From Chrysochromulina tobinii (Eukaryota > Haptophyta > Prymnesiales > Chrysochromulinaceae): a stretch of DNA of 37,764 nucleotides. The stretch lies in assembly GCA_001275005.1 (NCBI GenBank), contig JWZX01003411.1:1-37764 (forward strand), read 5' to 3'. Below, in pieces: positions 19,829 to 28,759 of the stretch. The translations under genes were made by a program, and so were the position numbers. Each line of letters starts with the position of its first letter. Positions within the stretch are counted from its first letter, which is position 1. The notes under the pieces were generated by a model, which saw only the letters and a list, made by a program, of their open reading frames with translations, had not been told where the DNA came from and did not search any database.

Positions 19829-20743
19829 TCAGATGGATTCGGTACGAAAGGCGACGCCTGCAGCGGCACAGGACGCGACATCGGTGGGACTGGCGCACGC
19901 CGCGCCTTCCCCACCATGCGGCATCGGTCTTGCCGAGCCTATGGATCGTGGCGTCGGTGGCTCGGCGCCATGCGCCTCGTCCTCTGAGTCCGAGTCCGCC
20001 ACCGCCCCCTCCATCGTCTCCTTGGTATGCGTGTGGCGTGCGTGCGGATGCGAGAGCATCCAGAGGCCCAGCTTCTTGTTCCGATAGCGAATTCGTATCT
20101 CGCCCTCAACGACCACGTACTTGGTGCGCCAGCCTGCCGGCAGCGGCCGGCGCAGGACTTCAAAACGTAGCACGCCACTCGCCTGCTGGATCTGCGCCGA
20201 CACGGCGCTGAGCGAGGCTACTGGCACGCAGTTCACGCTCGTCACAATGTCGCCCGGCAGGAGCTTTTTCGCCTCGCGCAGCGGCGCGTTCGCGTCGATG
20301 TGCGCGATGACTACGCCCGCGACCGTCTCGTCTTCGGGCGGCTGCAGCGTGAGACCGAGGCGAGTGGTCGGCGTCGCCTTGAAGACGTCCACCTCGAGCG
20401 TCTGCGGGCCCTTGGCTCTCCCAAACGAGAGGATCCTCATCCCGGGGGTGCAGTCAGTGCTACCTGTATCCCCGTTGACCGCGTTTTCGGATGGAGCAGC
20501 GGCGTTGTCGGAGGATCGACCCTTCTTGCCAAACGAAAGACTACGGGCGAAGAGGGTCACCGGCGATGCAGGCGCAGATGGGGGTGGTACTATATCAGTG
20601 CTGGATGCACCAGACACCGCTCTTGATGGTTTCTTGCTCTCAAAGGAGAAGGCTCGCGTGATGCGCTTAGTAATCTTGGCTTCCTCGGAGGTAGCTTCGC
20701 TGATGTATGAGCCGTTCGCGATGGAGTCTCTGTAAGCGGCCAT
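19829..20743 (-). CDS. PDZ-domain protein
   Basis: Scaffold-type protein of 304 aa. Residues about 115-198 are a PDZ domain: the carboxylate-binding loop reads RLGLTL, followed by VAGVVIAHIDANAPL, LLPGDIVTSVNCVPV and a final helix and strand ending VLRFEVLRR. The N-terminal 100 residues are Ser/Ala-rich with two similar basic patches (RAFSFESKK and RSLSFGKKG) that could be phosphorylation or membrane-association sites. After the PDZ comes a basic WRTKYVVVEGEIRIRYRNKK segment and an acidic tail. The reading frame is intact, unlike the partial copy at 16438-17000, so this is taken as the functional parent. Confidence 0.85.
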   Translation of the reverse strand: MAAYRDSIANGSYISEATSEEAKITKRITRAFSFESKKPSRAVSGASSTDIVPPPSAPASPVTLFARSLSFGKKGRSSDNAAAPSENAVNGDTGSTDCTPGMRILSFGRAKGPQTLEVDVFKATPTTRLGLTLQPPEDETVAGVVIAHIDANAPLREAKKLLPGDIVTSVNCVPVASLSAVSAQIQQASGVLRFEVLRRPLPAGWRTKYVVVEGEIRIRYRNKKLGLWMLSHPHARHTHTKETMEGAVADSDSEDEAHGAEPPTPRSIGSARPMPHGGEGAACASPTDVASCAAAGVAFRTESI

Positions 20744-20957
20744 GATCAGCCGAAACTCGAGGATCTGTGGGTGTGCAGCGACAAAGCGAATCGCAGATCG
20801 TGTCGCTGCAAAGCTGCGACGACACTCACTGAGAGATCCCTCTCCGAAGCCGCCCGTCGGCGTCTTCGCCGTCTATGGTATCTGTACAGCACCATTTACG
20901 GAAGCAGGCGCGGCGGATTCACGCTGGAAACATATTGTTCGTCAGATTCTATTTCAC

Positions 20958-22139
20958 TCAACACTGTCTCTCTCTCTCAGCGCCGTTTTCCAGTGGTGAA
21001 AGCCTTTCCTTGCCCCGCGCTTGCTCCAAATACCCGTCGTCCTCGAACTCGTCAAACCCCTCGCCCTCCGACACGGCGGATTCCTTCGGGGTGGCGAGGC
21101 CGTAGCGCTCCTCGGCAGCACCCTGGCGCGCGAGGGCCGGGTCGGTGCGCACGTCGTCGAGCTCGGCTTGAAGCGTGCGCGGCAGCTCACGGCTCACCGG
21201 CGTCCCGAGCAGCATGGGATGCAACGCGTAGGCCGCGGCGCCGACGAACATGGTGAGGCAGCCGAGATAGCGCGTCGGCCCCCATGTCTGCAGCTCGCCG
21301 AGCAAGATGGCGGAGAGCAGGATGAGGAGGACGATGCGGAAGTTGCCCAGCACGGCTGTGCCCACCGACGAGAATGTACGTACCGCCTGCATCAGCACCA
21401 CGTTATACATGACAGCGAGTATGCAACCACCCAGCACGATGACCGCCGTGGCCTGGGGCTTGTGCAGCGCAAAGCGTTGCAAGCCCTCCATCTCCTGCTG
21501 GGCGACCGCCTCCATCGCCATGAGCACGGCAAAGGCCACCGGGCCCGTGTAGAACGTCAGTTGGAACGAGTCGTGCTTTGAGGACATGAGCCTGCCCGAG
21601 AGAGACATCTGGGCAGACGACATGAGCACCGAGGCCGCGCACATGCTCACGCCCCACGCCTCGCCGTATTCGGAGCCGGTGAAGACGACGCACATCAGCG
21701 ATACGGTCACGAGCAGCAGGTATGCCGCGCCTACCGGCGTCGGGACCCGCCGCTCGAGGCAGAACGCGAAGCACGCCACGCACACTGGGATGGCGGCTCG
21801 GATGGCCTGGTTAAGTGAGAGCTCAATCGACACGAGCGACGCATTGTTGAGCGCAATCTGCGGCCCGTTGACGGCGCCAATAATGAGCAGCGCCCGCCAG
21901 TCCCTGCGCCAATTGTCCAAGTGCGTGCCCTTGTAGCCCTCTTTCAGAAGCATGAGCGGGAGTAACGCGACTGAGCCAAAAATCATGTGCGACGCAGTGA
22001 GCAGAATAGGAAATCGGAAATGGTACTGGCCAAGCGCCCATCGGTTGAGCATGTTGAGGGACGTGTTGAGCAGAAGATATGCTAGAGCCACGGCGATTTT
22101 GCAGGGCGGAGAACGCTCGAGTCGCGAGAGCTCGGGCAT
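20958..22139 (-). CDS. Drug/metabolite superfamily transporter (triose-phosphate/nucleotide-sugar type)
   Basis: Integral membrane carrier of 393 aa with about ten hydrophobic helices between residues 12 and 320. Features of the TPT/SLC35 group include LLNTSLNMLNRWAL in helix 1, FPILLTASHM in helix 2, the second-half motif SSVGTAVLGNFRIVLLILLSAILLGE, and a C-terminal helix ending FVGAAAYALHPML. It exchanges a phosphorylated or nucleotide-linked sugar across a Golgi, ER or plastid membrane; the substrate cannot be read from sequence. No plastid-type presequence precedes helix 1. A hydrophilic acidic tail follows the last helix. Single exon. The PDZ gene lies downstream on the same strand, 214 bp away. 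Confidence 0.85.
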   Translation of the reverse strand: MPELSRLERSPPCKIAVALAYLLLNTSLNMLNRWALGQYHFRFPILLTASHMIFGSVALLPLMLLKEGYKGTHLDNWRRDWRALLIIGAVNGPQIALNNASLVSIELSLNQAIRAAIPVCVACFAFCLERRVPTPVGAAYLLLVTVSLMCVVFTGSEYGEAWGVSMCAASVLMSSAQMSLSGRLMSSKHDSFQLTFYTGPVAFAVLMAMEAVAQQEMEGLQRFALHKPQATAVIVLGGCILAVMYNVVLMQAVRTFSSVGTAVLGNFRIVLLILLSAILLGELQTWGPTRYLGCLTMFVGAAAYALHPMLLGTPVSRELPRTLQAELDDVRTDPALARQGAAEERYGLATPKESAVSEGEGFDEFEDDGYLEQARGKERLSPLENGAERERQC

Positions 22140-22350
22140 TGTGCATTAATTTGCTACTTATAGCGCCCGATACGACGCGCCGAAACGACCGAACCCACCG
22201 GCCATGTGCCCGGCACCCACACATGCGAGCGGCAGCGCAGCGCCCCATGGCGGGCGCCCCGCGGCCGCTCCATGGCGTCACGAGACATGCACACACGGGC
22301 AACGCGCGCGCTCGCCACGAAATAAGCTCAACGCTGCAATCACAAGTCGC

Positions 22351-24494
22351 TCATTCCGTCTTCGTCTGCAGGACGGTCAAGCTCCCCTCGGCGCTCTCGA
22401 TCACATTGACAAGCTGCTGGAGGCGCGACGTGATGTCGTCGAGACCCTCGGTGTTCACGGCCATCACCGTGAGCGCGACGGAGGACGTGCGCTTGAAGTT
22501 GAAGGAGAACTCGCCGCGCTGGTCGTTGGGCTGCACCGAGAAGGCTGTGATCTCGAAGTCACCGCCGCGCTTCTCGATGATCTCGAGCGCCTGGTTGATG
22601 AGCCCGGAGTCGAAGAGATGACCTTGGAGCAGCAGCTGACGAGAGGGCCAGCCCGTGCTGCTCGGGCCCGACTTGGATTGCGTTGCGGCTGCCTCGTCGC
22701 CAAGGCAGTGCGCCTGCGTGGGGGCGGCGACGCTGCGGTGAGCACCTGCATGCGAGGTCGACTCCCCACAGGGTTGCGTGCGAGGTCGACTCCCCACAGG
22801 ATCCGACAGCGACTCGCCTGCGTGAGGGCACCCCGAAGGCGTTCGTGGAACTTCTGGCCGAGGGGGACGAGAGGCGAACGGATCCCGCCGGGTACCCTGC
22901 ATGCAATCGGCGCGCGCGCGAGCGTGAGCACGGCAATGGCTGGGGGCTGGGATCGGACCGAAGGCATCCAAGCCCCAACCTGCATGCAATCAGGGCCTCA
23001 GGCACCCAGCCTCGATCGAGTCCTCCCAAGCGCCGAACAAGGCATTCCAACAGCGGCCCGGCAGGTGGGCCGGCAGATGGCCCGGCAGGTGGGCCGCCAG
23101 ATGGGCCGGCAGGCGGGCCGCCAGATGGACTCGAGAGGTCCATCTGCCACAGACTCGGCGACAATCTCGGCGACAATCTCGCTCCAAAACAGCTCTCACC
23201 GACCCATCTGATGGAGGCACCACTTGACTGGGATAGGATTGGCTTCGCTGAAGAGATCGCGATGCAGCGCCGCCAGCGGCTTGTCCTCCAACTCCGCCAC
23301 GTCTCGCTTCCCGGCCTTGGCCGCGGACATCACCTGCCGAGCGCGAGTCGAGTGTGCGAGAGGCTCACGAAGGGTGGGGCGTGCCTATGTCCCGCGGCCT
23401 ATGTCCCCTAAGTCCCGCGGCCTATGTCCCCTAAGTCCCGCGGCCTATGTCCCCTAAGTCCCGCGGCCTATGTCCCCTAAGTCCCGCGGCCTAAGTCCCG
23501 CGGCATCAGCATGCAATCAGCATGCAATCAGGCACCTTCGCGACGCTCTTGGGAGCCACGTTCGCCGTCACAGAGATGACCCCATCGCCTCCCTGTAGCA
23601 CGTAGTCCCTCGCCATCGCATCCTCGCCTGTCAAACACAGCGCACAAGCTCAGGACGTGGCGGCAAGGACGCAGCTAGGGTGCGGCCCACCGACAAGGGA
23701 GCTGCCGTCGGAGCCGCTCCAGTGGCCTTTCGGCGCTGTGCGGTGCAGGTGCAATCGCGCGGTGCGGTGCCGGTGCCTCCATGCGACAATCTCGGCGACA
23801 ATCTCGCACCTGAGTACAACTTGAATTCGTCATCACACACGGCGCGCATGGGCGCGACGCGCGTATTGTCACCAGTCGCATCCTTGAGGCCGCGGATCAT
23901 TGGGTGGCGTGACAGCACGATCGTCGTCTCCACCGAGAGGTCGACGCCAGTCCGGCCCGGCACGTTGTAGAGCACGATCGGCAGGTCGCTCGCGTCGGCG
24001 ATCGTCGTAAAGTGCTTGATAAGCCCGGCCTGCGTGGGCTTGACGTAGTAAGGCGTGACGATGAGTGCGGCGTCCGCGCCAAACAGCTTGGCCTGCTTCG
24101 TCATCGCGATCGTGTCCGTCGTGCTGATCGTGCCGGTGCCGACAATGATCGGCAGCTTGCCGCCAATCTCGTCGCGCGTCGCCGCCAACACCTCTGCGCG
24201 CTCGTCATCGGAGAGGGTGGATGCCTCACCCGTTGTGCCGAGGATGACGATGCCGTTCGTGCCTTCGCTCACGTGCCACTGCAAGAGCTTACGCAGGCAC
24301 GGGATGTCTACGGTGCCGTCATCCTTCATTGGCGTGACGAGGGCAACGAGCGAGCCGGCCGGCAGCGGCATCCCGGCCATCATCTGCGCGGACAGCGCTA
24401 GTCGCTGGCCGGGCAAGGAATACGGGCGCACCGCCGGCATGTGGAAGCCCGTCGTTGCGCCGAGCAAGATGAGGGAGCAGGCCATCATCGCCAT
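22351..24494 (-). CDS. dapA: Plastid-targeted dihydrodipicolinate synthase fused to a LOR/SDH domain
   Basis: Condenses pyruvate with aspartate semialdehyde in the first committed step of diaminopimelate/lysine synthesis. Exons on the minus strand are 24494-23810, 23627-23536, 23333-23200, 22896-22818 and 22713-22351, giving 450 aa in one frame. [19 protein letters not shown] is a signal peptide followed by a Phe-containing transit start, as in complex red plastids. The DapA barrel has the pyruvate-binding GTTGEA (86-91), Tyr176 in LYNVPGRTG and the Schiff-base Lys204 in [10 protein letters not shown]. The end of the DapA part reads [22 protein letters not shown]. The last exon adds about 115 residues starting [20 protein letters not shown], which match the LOR/SDH conserved region known from plant LKR/SDH and archaeal ornithine-metabolism proteins. 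That domain may act in regulation or amino-acid sensing; its role here is unknown. Confidence 0.85.
22714..22817 (-). other. 104-nt GC-AG intron of the dapA fusion gene
   Basis: On the minus strand the junction is ACGCAG|GCGAGTCGC to CCCACGCAG|GCGCACTG, so ACGCAGGCG occurs at both edges. GC replaces GT at the donor, with otherwise ideal AG|GCGAGT context. A 22-bp segment containing GGGGAGTCGACCTCGCA is repeated inside. It shifts the frame from the DapA end into the LOR/SDH domain; without it the two domains are out of frame. Confidence 0.65.
22897..23199 (-). other. 303-nt intron of the dapA fusion gene with a 12-bp minisatellite
   Basis: The donor is CG|GTGAGAGC and the acceptor GATTGCATGCAG|GG. 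It contains GAGATTGTCGCC repeated near the donor, two GCATGCAATC cores, and six 12-bp units (CGGCAGGTGGGC and variants) at 23059-23130. It joins HQMG-R to [12 protein letters not shown] with correct phase. Confidence 0.8.
23334..23535 (-). other. 202-nt intron of the dapA fusion gene with a 23-bp tandem repeat
   Basis: The donor is AAG|GTGCCTGATTGC and the acceptor GCTCGGCAG|GTG. About four full copies and one shortened copy of a 23-bp unit (GCGGCCTATGTCCCC plus TAAGTCCC on the plus strand) fill 23383-23504, next to two GCATGCAATCA units. Splicing gives [18 protein letters not shown]. Confidence 0.8.
23628..23809 (-). other. 182-nt intron of the dapA fusion gene
   Basis: The donor is CTCAG|GTGCGAGATTG and the acceptor GTTTGACAG|GCG. 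The donor side holds two GAGATTGTCGC units, identical to those in the 303-nt intron of the same gene. Splicing yields [18 protein letters not shown], the expected DapA sequence. Confidence 0.85.
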
Positions 24495-24687
24495 CTTCCT
24501 GATGAGACCTGCCGCGTGGGAACGCGGACAATGCAGGGTTCGCGTACCGGTACTGTAAGTTGATTGATTGCGAGCGTAGGCGCGTAGGTTTCGCTTCGCG
24601 CCGTGGTCGGTTGCGCTTCGTGAGACTCTTGCCTGTGTGACCGCTATTTCCGATTTCTTTTTGTGAGACTGTGAACGATTTTTTTCC

Positions 24688-25130
24688 ATGGACTGCTCCC
24701 CGCTACCGCCTCCGCTGGGAGCCGGAGGCGTGCCAAAGATATCGCGGCTCAGTGTGGAAGAGACACGCGAGGTGCAGCTCCAGCGCGTACTCGAGAATAA
24801 ACTGCCGTCGCTCGAGCAGGTCGTGCGAGAGCTCATAGAGCCACTCGCCCCGGAGCTCATGCAGGTGTGGATGCTAGCACTCAGTTCTCGCACGAACAAT
24901 ACAAATTGCTCCGCGAGGAACTGTACCCAAAGTACATCGAGCTATTGGAGGAAACCCTGGAGATCCTGCTTGCCGAAAGCGGATCGTCCGTGGATGAGGT
25001 GTTCGAGTTGGCCAAGGCGGCCGGTGAGCGCGGGCAGCCGTGGCCATGCACCGAGTTCCTGGCCGCTGCCGAGGACTTTCACTCTTTTCTCGCTCTCGTG
25101 CAGAGCTCCATCAAAGTCACCACACGATGA
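24688..25130 (+). CDS. Small helical protein, possibly BART-like
   Basis: Proposed exons 24688-24864 and 24885-25130 give 140 aa. The N-terminal part (RLSVEETREVQLQRVLENK, SLEQVVRELIEPLAPEL) and the C-terminal part (QYKLLREELYPKYIELLEE, VDEVFELAKAAGERG, EFLAAAEDFHSFLALVQ) are both amphipathic helices. The C-terminal pattern, a Tyr-containing helix, a ...YIELLEETLEILL... helix and a terminal DFHSFLALV helix, resembles the ARL2-binding BART fold used in cilia and mitochondria. The resemblance is weak. The two halves are in different frames; they join only if the 20 nt GTGTGGATGCTAGCACTCAG is removed, or if an indel error is present. It is divergent from the dapA fusion gene, with 193 bp between the starts. 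Confidence 0.5.
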
Positions 25131-25645
25131 GCCAGGATACCCTCACCTGAGACTTGATGCTGGCGCTCACGATTTTCGCACGCATGTTCGTGCTGTAGCT
25201 CTCCGTAGGACCGGGCTCGACTATGAACTGAGAGACTCGACTTGAACTTTTACCCTCACGATTTGTCACCCTCCAACGTAAAAATATGATTGAAATGCGA
25301 GGGAGATGATTTCACGAGATTGCTCCACTTATTTGCATATTTTGGGACGATGACTCGGTCGCGCGCGCCGCGCACACACGCTGCGCGACATTGGTCATTG
25401 CGGAACCCTGAGAGACACCACACACACAACAACGAGATGCACGGCACGGCATGACTTCTTGCCCCGGTCAGACGACAGTCGCCCCCCCCCCCCCACACAC
25501 ACTTGCGTGTGACGATGATGAGTCTGACAGAGGCTCACAGAATGGAAACACTGTGGGAAGCTGAGGCCACACCTCGGTGGCCAAGTCGGCCTCGATGTCG
25601 ATGCCCTCAGGCGGCCGGTCTGCCGCGGCCGCCTTCTCCCGAGCC
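25131..25645. other. Convergent intergenic region with poly-C tract
   Basis: Lies between the 3' ends of the small helical-protein gene and the left ankyrin gene. A run of 13 C at 25482-25494 followed by alternating AC is a likely slippage site. Nothing else is recognised. Confidence 0.5.
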
Positions 25646-26629
25646 TTAACCGCCGGCCGCCTTTGCTGCGGCCACCTTCTCCCGAGCCTTTGCCGCCTTT
25701 GCCTTCGCCTCTGTCAGCTGCGCCTCAGCCTGGGCTAGCTCCGCCTCAGCCTGCGCCACCCCGCGTTCCGCGGCTTCCCAATCATCCTCAGCGGCCAGCT
25801 CTTCATTAGGCTCGTCCTCGGCCTTCTTGCCCTTCTTCTCAGAGGGCGAAGCACCCTTCTTGCCCTTGCCCTTCTTGCTCTTTGTTCGCTCAGTCGTGAT
25901 GCCATCAGCATCCTCAACGTTGACGGGGGAGGGCTTCTTGAGATGCGGAACGATCGGCGAGGCAGCGTCGATCTCAGCCAGCCTCGCCTTCAGCTTGGTG
26001 TGTTCTGCCTGGAGATCGAGCCGCTCTTGCTGCTCGAAGATGCCAATGAGGTACGACTTTTTCATATTCATGTCTCCTGCGTACACCATGTCCATCGCCA
26101 TCTGCCACGGCGTCTTGTTCGCGGGTGGCAGCGACTTGTCGATCTCCGCGCCATACTGGATGCACAGCTTGACGCACTCCTTGTGCTTCTTGCGCATCGC
26201 GGTCTGCAGGCCGGTGCTGCCGTCGAGACGCGGCTTGTTCACGTCTGCGCCGGCTTCGCAGAGCATGCGCAAGCACTCAACATTATTCTTCGAGCATGCG
26301 ATGTAGAGGGGAGTGCCACCATCCTGCGAGTTCGGTGTGTCCAAGTTGGCGCCGCGAGCGATGAGCAGCTTTAGGCAGCTCGGGTGGTTCTCCTGGCACG
26401 CGAAGAAGACCGGCGTGATGCCGTGCTTACCCGCGACGTTCGGATCGGCGTTGGCCTTGAGCAGCACGTCCACACAGCTGGTGTGCCCGTAGCAGCAGGC
26501 CATCAGCAGCGGCGTCGCGCCATCCTCGTCGGTGACGTTCACGTGCATGCCGTTTTCGAGGCAGGCCTTGAGCTCATCGAGACGGCCATGCCTCGCAGCT
26601 GCACGGAGTGCCTGCGCGTCGTCCGCCAT
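25646..26629 (-). CDS. Ankyrin-repeat protein, left paralog
   Basis: Product of 327 aa. Residues 1 to about 170 are five ankyrin repeats with typical cores (DGATPLLMACCYGHTSCVDVL, GITPVFFACQENHPSCLKLL, GGTPLYIACSKNNVECLRML). They form a protein-interaction surface without further catalytic signs. A helical segment follows, then Lys-rich KSKKGKGKKGASPSEKKGKK, and a C-terminal Ala/Glu/Lys coiled coil (AEAELAQAEAQLTEAKAKAAK). It is the head-to-head twin of the gene at 26867; the first 175 or so residues are nearly identical, then the two diverge. It lacks the C-terminal Tudor-like part of its twin. Location is unknown; no targeting signal is seen. Confidence 0.9.
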   Translation of the reverse strand: MADDAQALRAAARHGRLDELKACLENGMHVNVTDEDGATPLLMACCYGHTSCVDVLLKANADPNVAGKHGITPVFFACQENHPSCLKLLIARGANLDTPNSQDGGTPLYIACSKNNVECLRMLCEAGADVNKPRLDGSTGLQTAMRKKHKECVKLCIQYGAEIDKSLPPANKTPWQMAMDMVYAGDMNMKKSYLIGIFEQQERLDLQAEHTKLKARLAEIDAASPIVPHLKKPSPVNVEDADGITTERTKSKKGKGKKGASPSEKKGKKAEDEPNEELAAEDDWEAAERGVAQAEAELAQAEAQLTEAKAKAAKAREKVAAAKAAGG

Positions 26630-27421
26630 CGTCGCTCCAGGCGTGCTCCATTTTGCAAGTTACAAGACTTCCAAATTCGCCCTCAAACTTCTGCGGCATC
26701 AAATCTTTTAAACCCTCACACTCGCTTGCCACGACGCACGCGCGGCGTAGTTGCAATACACATAAGACTCAAAACGGCGCGTTTGACGTTTCTGATTACC
26801 AATTGCGGTAAGTCCGCGGATTCGTGTTTTGGAACTTGTGCCCCGTCGGAACCCGGGTGCTGCGCCATGGCGGACGACGCGCAGGCACTCCGTGCAGCAG
26901 CGAGGCATGGCCGTCTCGATGAGCTCAAGGCCTGCCTCGAAAACGGCATGCACGTGAACGTCACCGACGAGGATGGCGCGACGCCGCTGCTGATGGCCTG
27001 CTGCTACGGGCACACCAGTTGTGTGGACGTGCTGCTAAAGGCCAACGCCGATCCGAACGTCCCGGGCAAGCATGGCATCACGCCGGTCTTCTTCGCGTGC
27101 CAGGAGAACCACCCGAGCTGCCTAAAGCTGCTCATCGCTCGCGGCGCCAACTTGGACACACCGAACTCGCAGGATGGTGGCACTCCCCTCTACATTGCGT
27201 GCTCGAAGAATAATGTTGAGTGCTTGCGCATGCTCTGCGAGGCCGGCGCAGACGTGAATAAGCCGCGTGTCGACGGCAGCACCGGCCTGCAGACTGCGAT
27301 GCGCAAGAAGCACAAGGAGTGCGTCAAGCTGTGCATCCAGTATGGCGCGGAGATTGACAAGGGGCTGCCACCGGCGAACAAGACGCCGTTCCAGATGGCG
27401 ATGGACATGGTGTACGCGGGC
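26075..27421. repeat. Large inverted repeat formed by the two ankyrin genes
   Basis: Arms of about 555 bp (26075-26629 and 26867-27421) are nearly identical in inverted orientation, including silent positions, around a 237-bp centre. Similarity stops at the two start codons on the inside and fades after the codons for MVYAGD on the outside. The centre holds the divergent promoters and is not itself palindromic. Confidence 0.85.
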
Positions 27422-28216
27422 GACTTGAAGATGCGCAGGGCTTACCTCATCGGCATGCTCGAGCAGCACGAGAAGCGCGATCTCATCGCGGCGAATGAGA
27501 AGCTCAAGGCGAAGGTGAAGGAGCTCGAGGTGTCCGGGCGTGCTTTTGCGCTCAAGACGCCGATGACCTCGATCCTCCTCCCCACATCGGAGCCCAAGAA
27601 GGGCAAGAAGGCTGCATCGCCCAAAGGCGGCAAGAAGTCCGACGAGGAGGACGGCCCGCCATCATCTGCCGCCCCGCCATCTGACACATCGGATGCGGTG
27701 GCGGCGGCGGAGCAGGAGGCGGCGCAGGCGGAGCTCGAGGTCGAGGAGGCGGAGGCGAGGGTGGCGGCGGCGAAGGCGAAGCTGACTCGGGCGAAGGCGA
27801 AGGCGTCAGATACGAAGGCACGGGCGGCACAGAAGATGGCTCTGCAGCCCAAGGTCGTGGACACCTTCGGCCTCAAACCAATGCCTCCGGAGCCCAAGCG
27901 AGCCCCAAGCGCCAAGGAGATTGACCTGACGACGCTGTTGGCCTCAGCTGCAGCGGAGGCCCCCGACATTATGACTGAACGAGACGCGCCGGCGAAAACC
28001 GCGCCGGACACCTTCCGCCCATTCGCGCCTAAGATCAAATTCCCTGTCGGCAGCAGCGTGCTCGTCAAACGCAGCAACGGATCGGAAGACGCCGCCGTTG
28101 TGAAATCATATGAGGAGAAGTCGAAGCTCTACACGCTGGAGCTCGGCAAGGCTGGCTCTGGGAAGGAAAAGAAAACTCATGAGAAGAACATACGTGCCCC
28201 GGATGATCTCGCCTGA
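26867..28216 (+). CDS. Ankyrin-repeat protein with C-terminal Tudor-like segment, right paralog
   Basis: Product of 449 aa. The N-terminal 175 residues duplicate the left paralog's five ankyrin repeats (differences such as Pro for Ala in PNVPGKHG and Val for Leu in KPRVDGS). After a helical linker come a Lys-rich patch (EPKKGKKAASPKGGKK) and an Ala/Glu/Lys coiled coil. The last 60 residues (FPVGSSVLVKRSNGSEDAAVV, YTLELGKAGSGKEKKT, HEKNIRAPDD) have the look of a small SH3/Tudor-like beta barrel common at the ends of algal proteins. I start at the ATG matching the twin's start; the frame is open further upstream into the twin's DNA, but that part is antisense shadow. Confidence 0.9.
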   Translation: MADDAQALRAAARHGRLDELKACLENGMHVNVTDEDGATPLLMACCYGHTSCVDVLLKANADPNVPGKHGITPVFFACQENHPSCLKLLIARGANLDTPNSQDGGTPLYIACSKNNVECLRMLCEAGADVNKPRVDGSTGLQTAMRKKHKECVKLCIQYGAEIDKGLPPANKTPFQMAMDMVYAGDLKMRRAYLIGMLEQHEKRDLIAANEKLKAKVKELEVSGRAFALKTPMTSILLPTSEPKKGKKAASPKGGKKSDEEDGPPSSAAPPSDTSDAVAAAEQEAAQAELEVEEAEARVAAAKAKLTRAKAKASDTKARAAQKMALQPKVVDTFGLKPMPPEPKRAPSAKEIDLTTLLASAAAEAPDIMTERDAPAKTAPDTFRPFAPKIKFPVGSSVLVKRSNGSEDAAVVKSYEEKSKLYTLELGKAGSGKEKKTHEKNIRAPDDLA

Positions 28217-28759
28217 CGAGAATGAAAAATGCCTTTAGCCACGCATCTCTATGGAAGACAGGGTTCTGAGAGGTAAGGCGGCCGCGCAAAGGCCATAACC
28301 TCGCTCAAGATAGTAAGGCATCAGGGGTGTCCGAGACAGTCAGCAGTCAGTCAGTTACCCGCCATCAGTGTGTATTGCGGTGAATGAAGCTGTGTGCGAC
28401 GTAGCGTGAGAGAGACCAACCACAATTGACCAACCGGCGGGCTGTGGCGCCGGCTGCGCGGCGTATGCGGTCCGACCCGGGCGCGATGTGACCCCCGATG
28501 GCGATGACCGATACCGTATGGGTGATGCTCTACATGTTACATGTCACATAGGAAAGGATTACGTAGAGAGAGACACCGCGGGCGCTGCGGCGCATGCGCG
28601 TCCGACCCGGCGCGTTGTCCGTACATGTGCGATGTGGTGGACGACGGTTTGATTATTTGGTGCAGCTCGAGATACACAGTATGCTACTTTCCTGGAGGCC
28701 CACGCCCCTCCTGCGTTAGGTTCCGAGTGTCCACCGTAACCCCGGCCGATTCAATGGCG
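28217..28759. other. Intergenic region upstream of the CHID1-like gene
   Basis: Holds a CAGT-rich microsatellite-like stretch near 28337-28360. Two related segments at about 28450-28495 and 28577-28620 share GCGCNGCG, ATGCG and GTCCGACCCGG. No gene is recognised. Confidence 0.5.

Noticed and set aside
24865-25245. Reading through frame 1 past the 20-nt segment
   Set aside because: The continuing protein (TNNTNCSARN and onward) is not helical and unlike the first half, whereas the other frame is.
26384-26866. Upstream extension of the right ankyrin gene
   Set aside because: Open frame crosses the divergent promoter and antisense DNA of the twin gene; both twins start at the same MADDAQAL.
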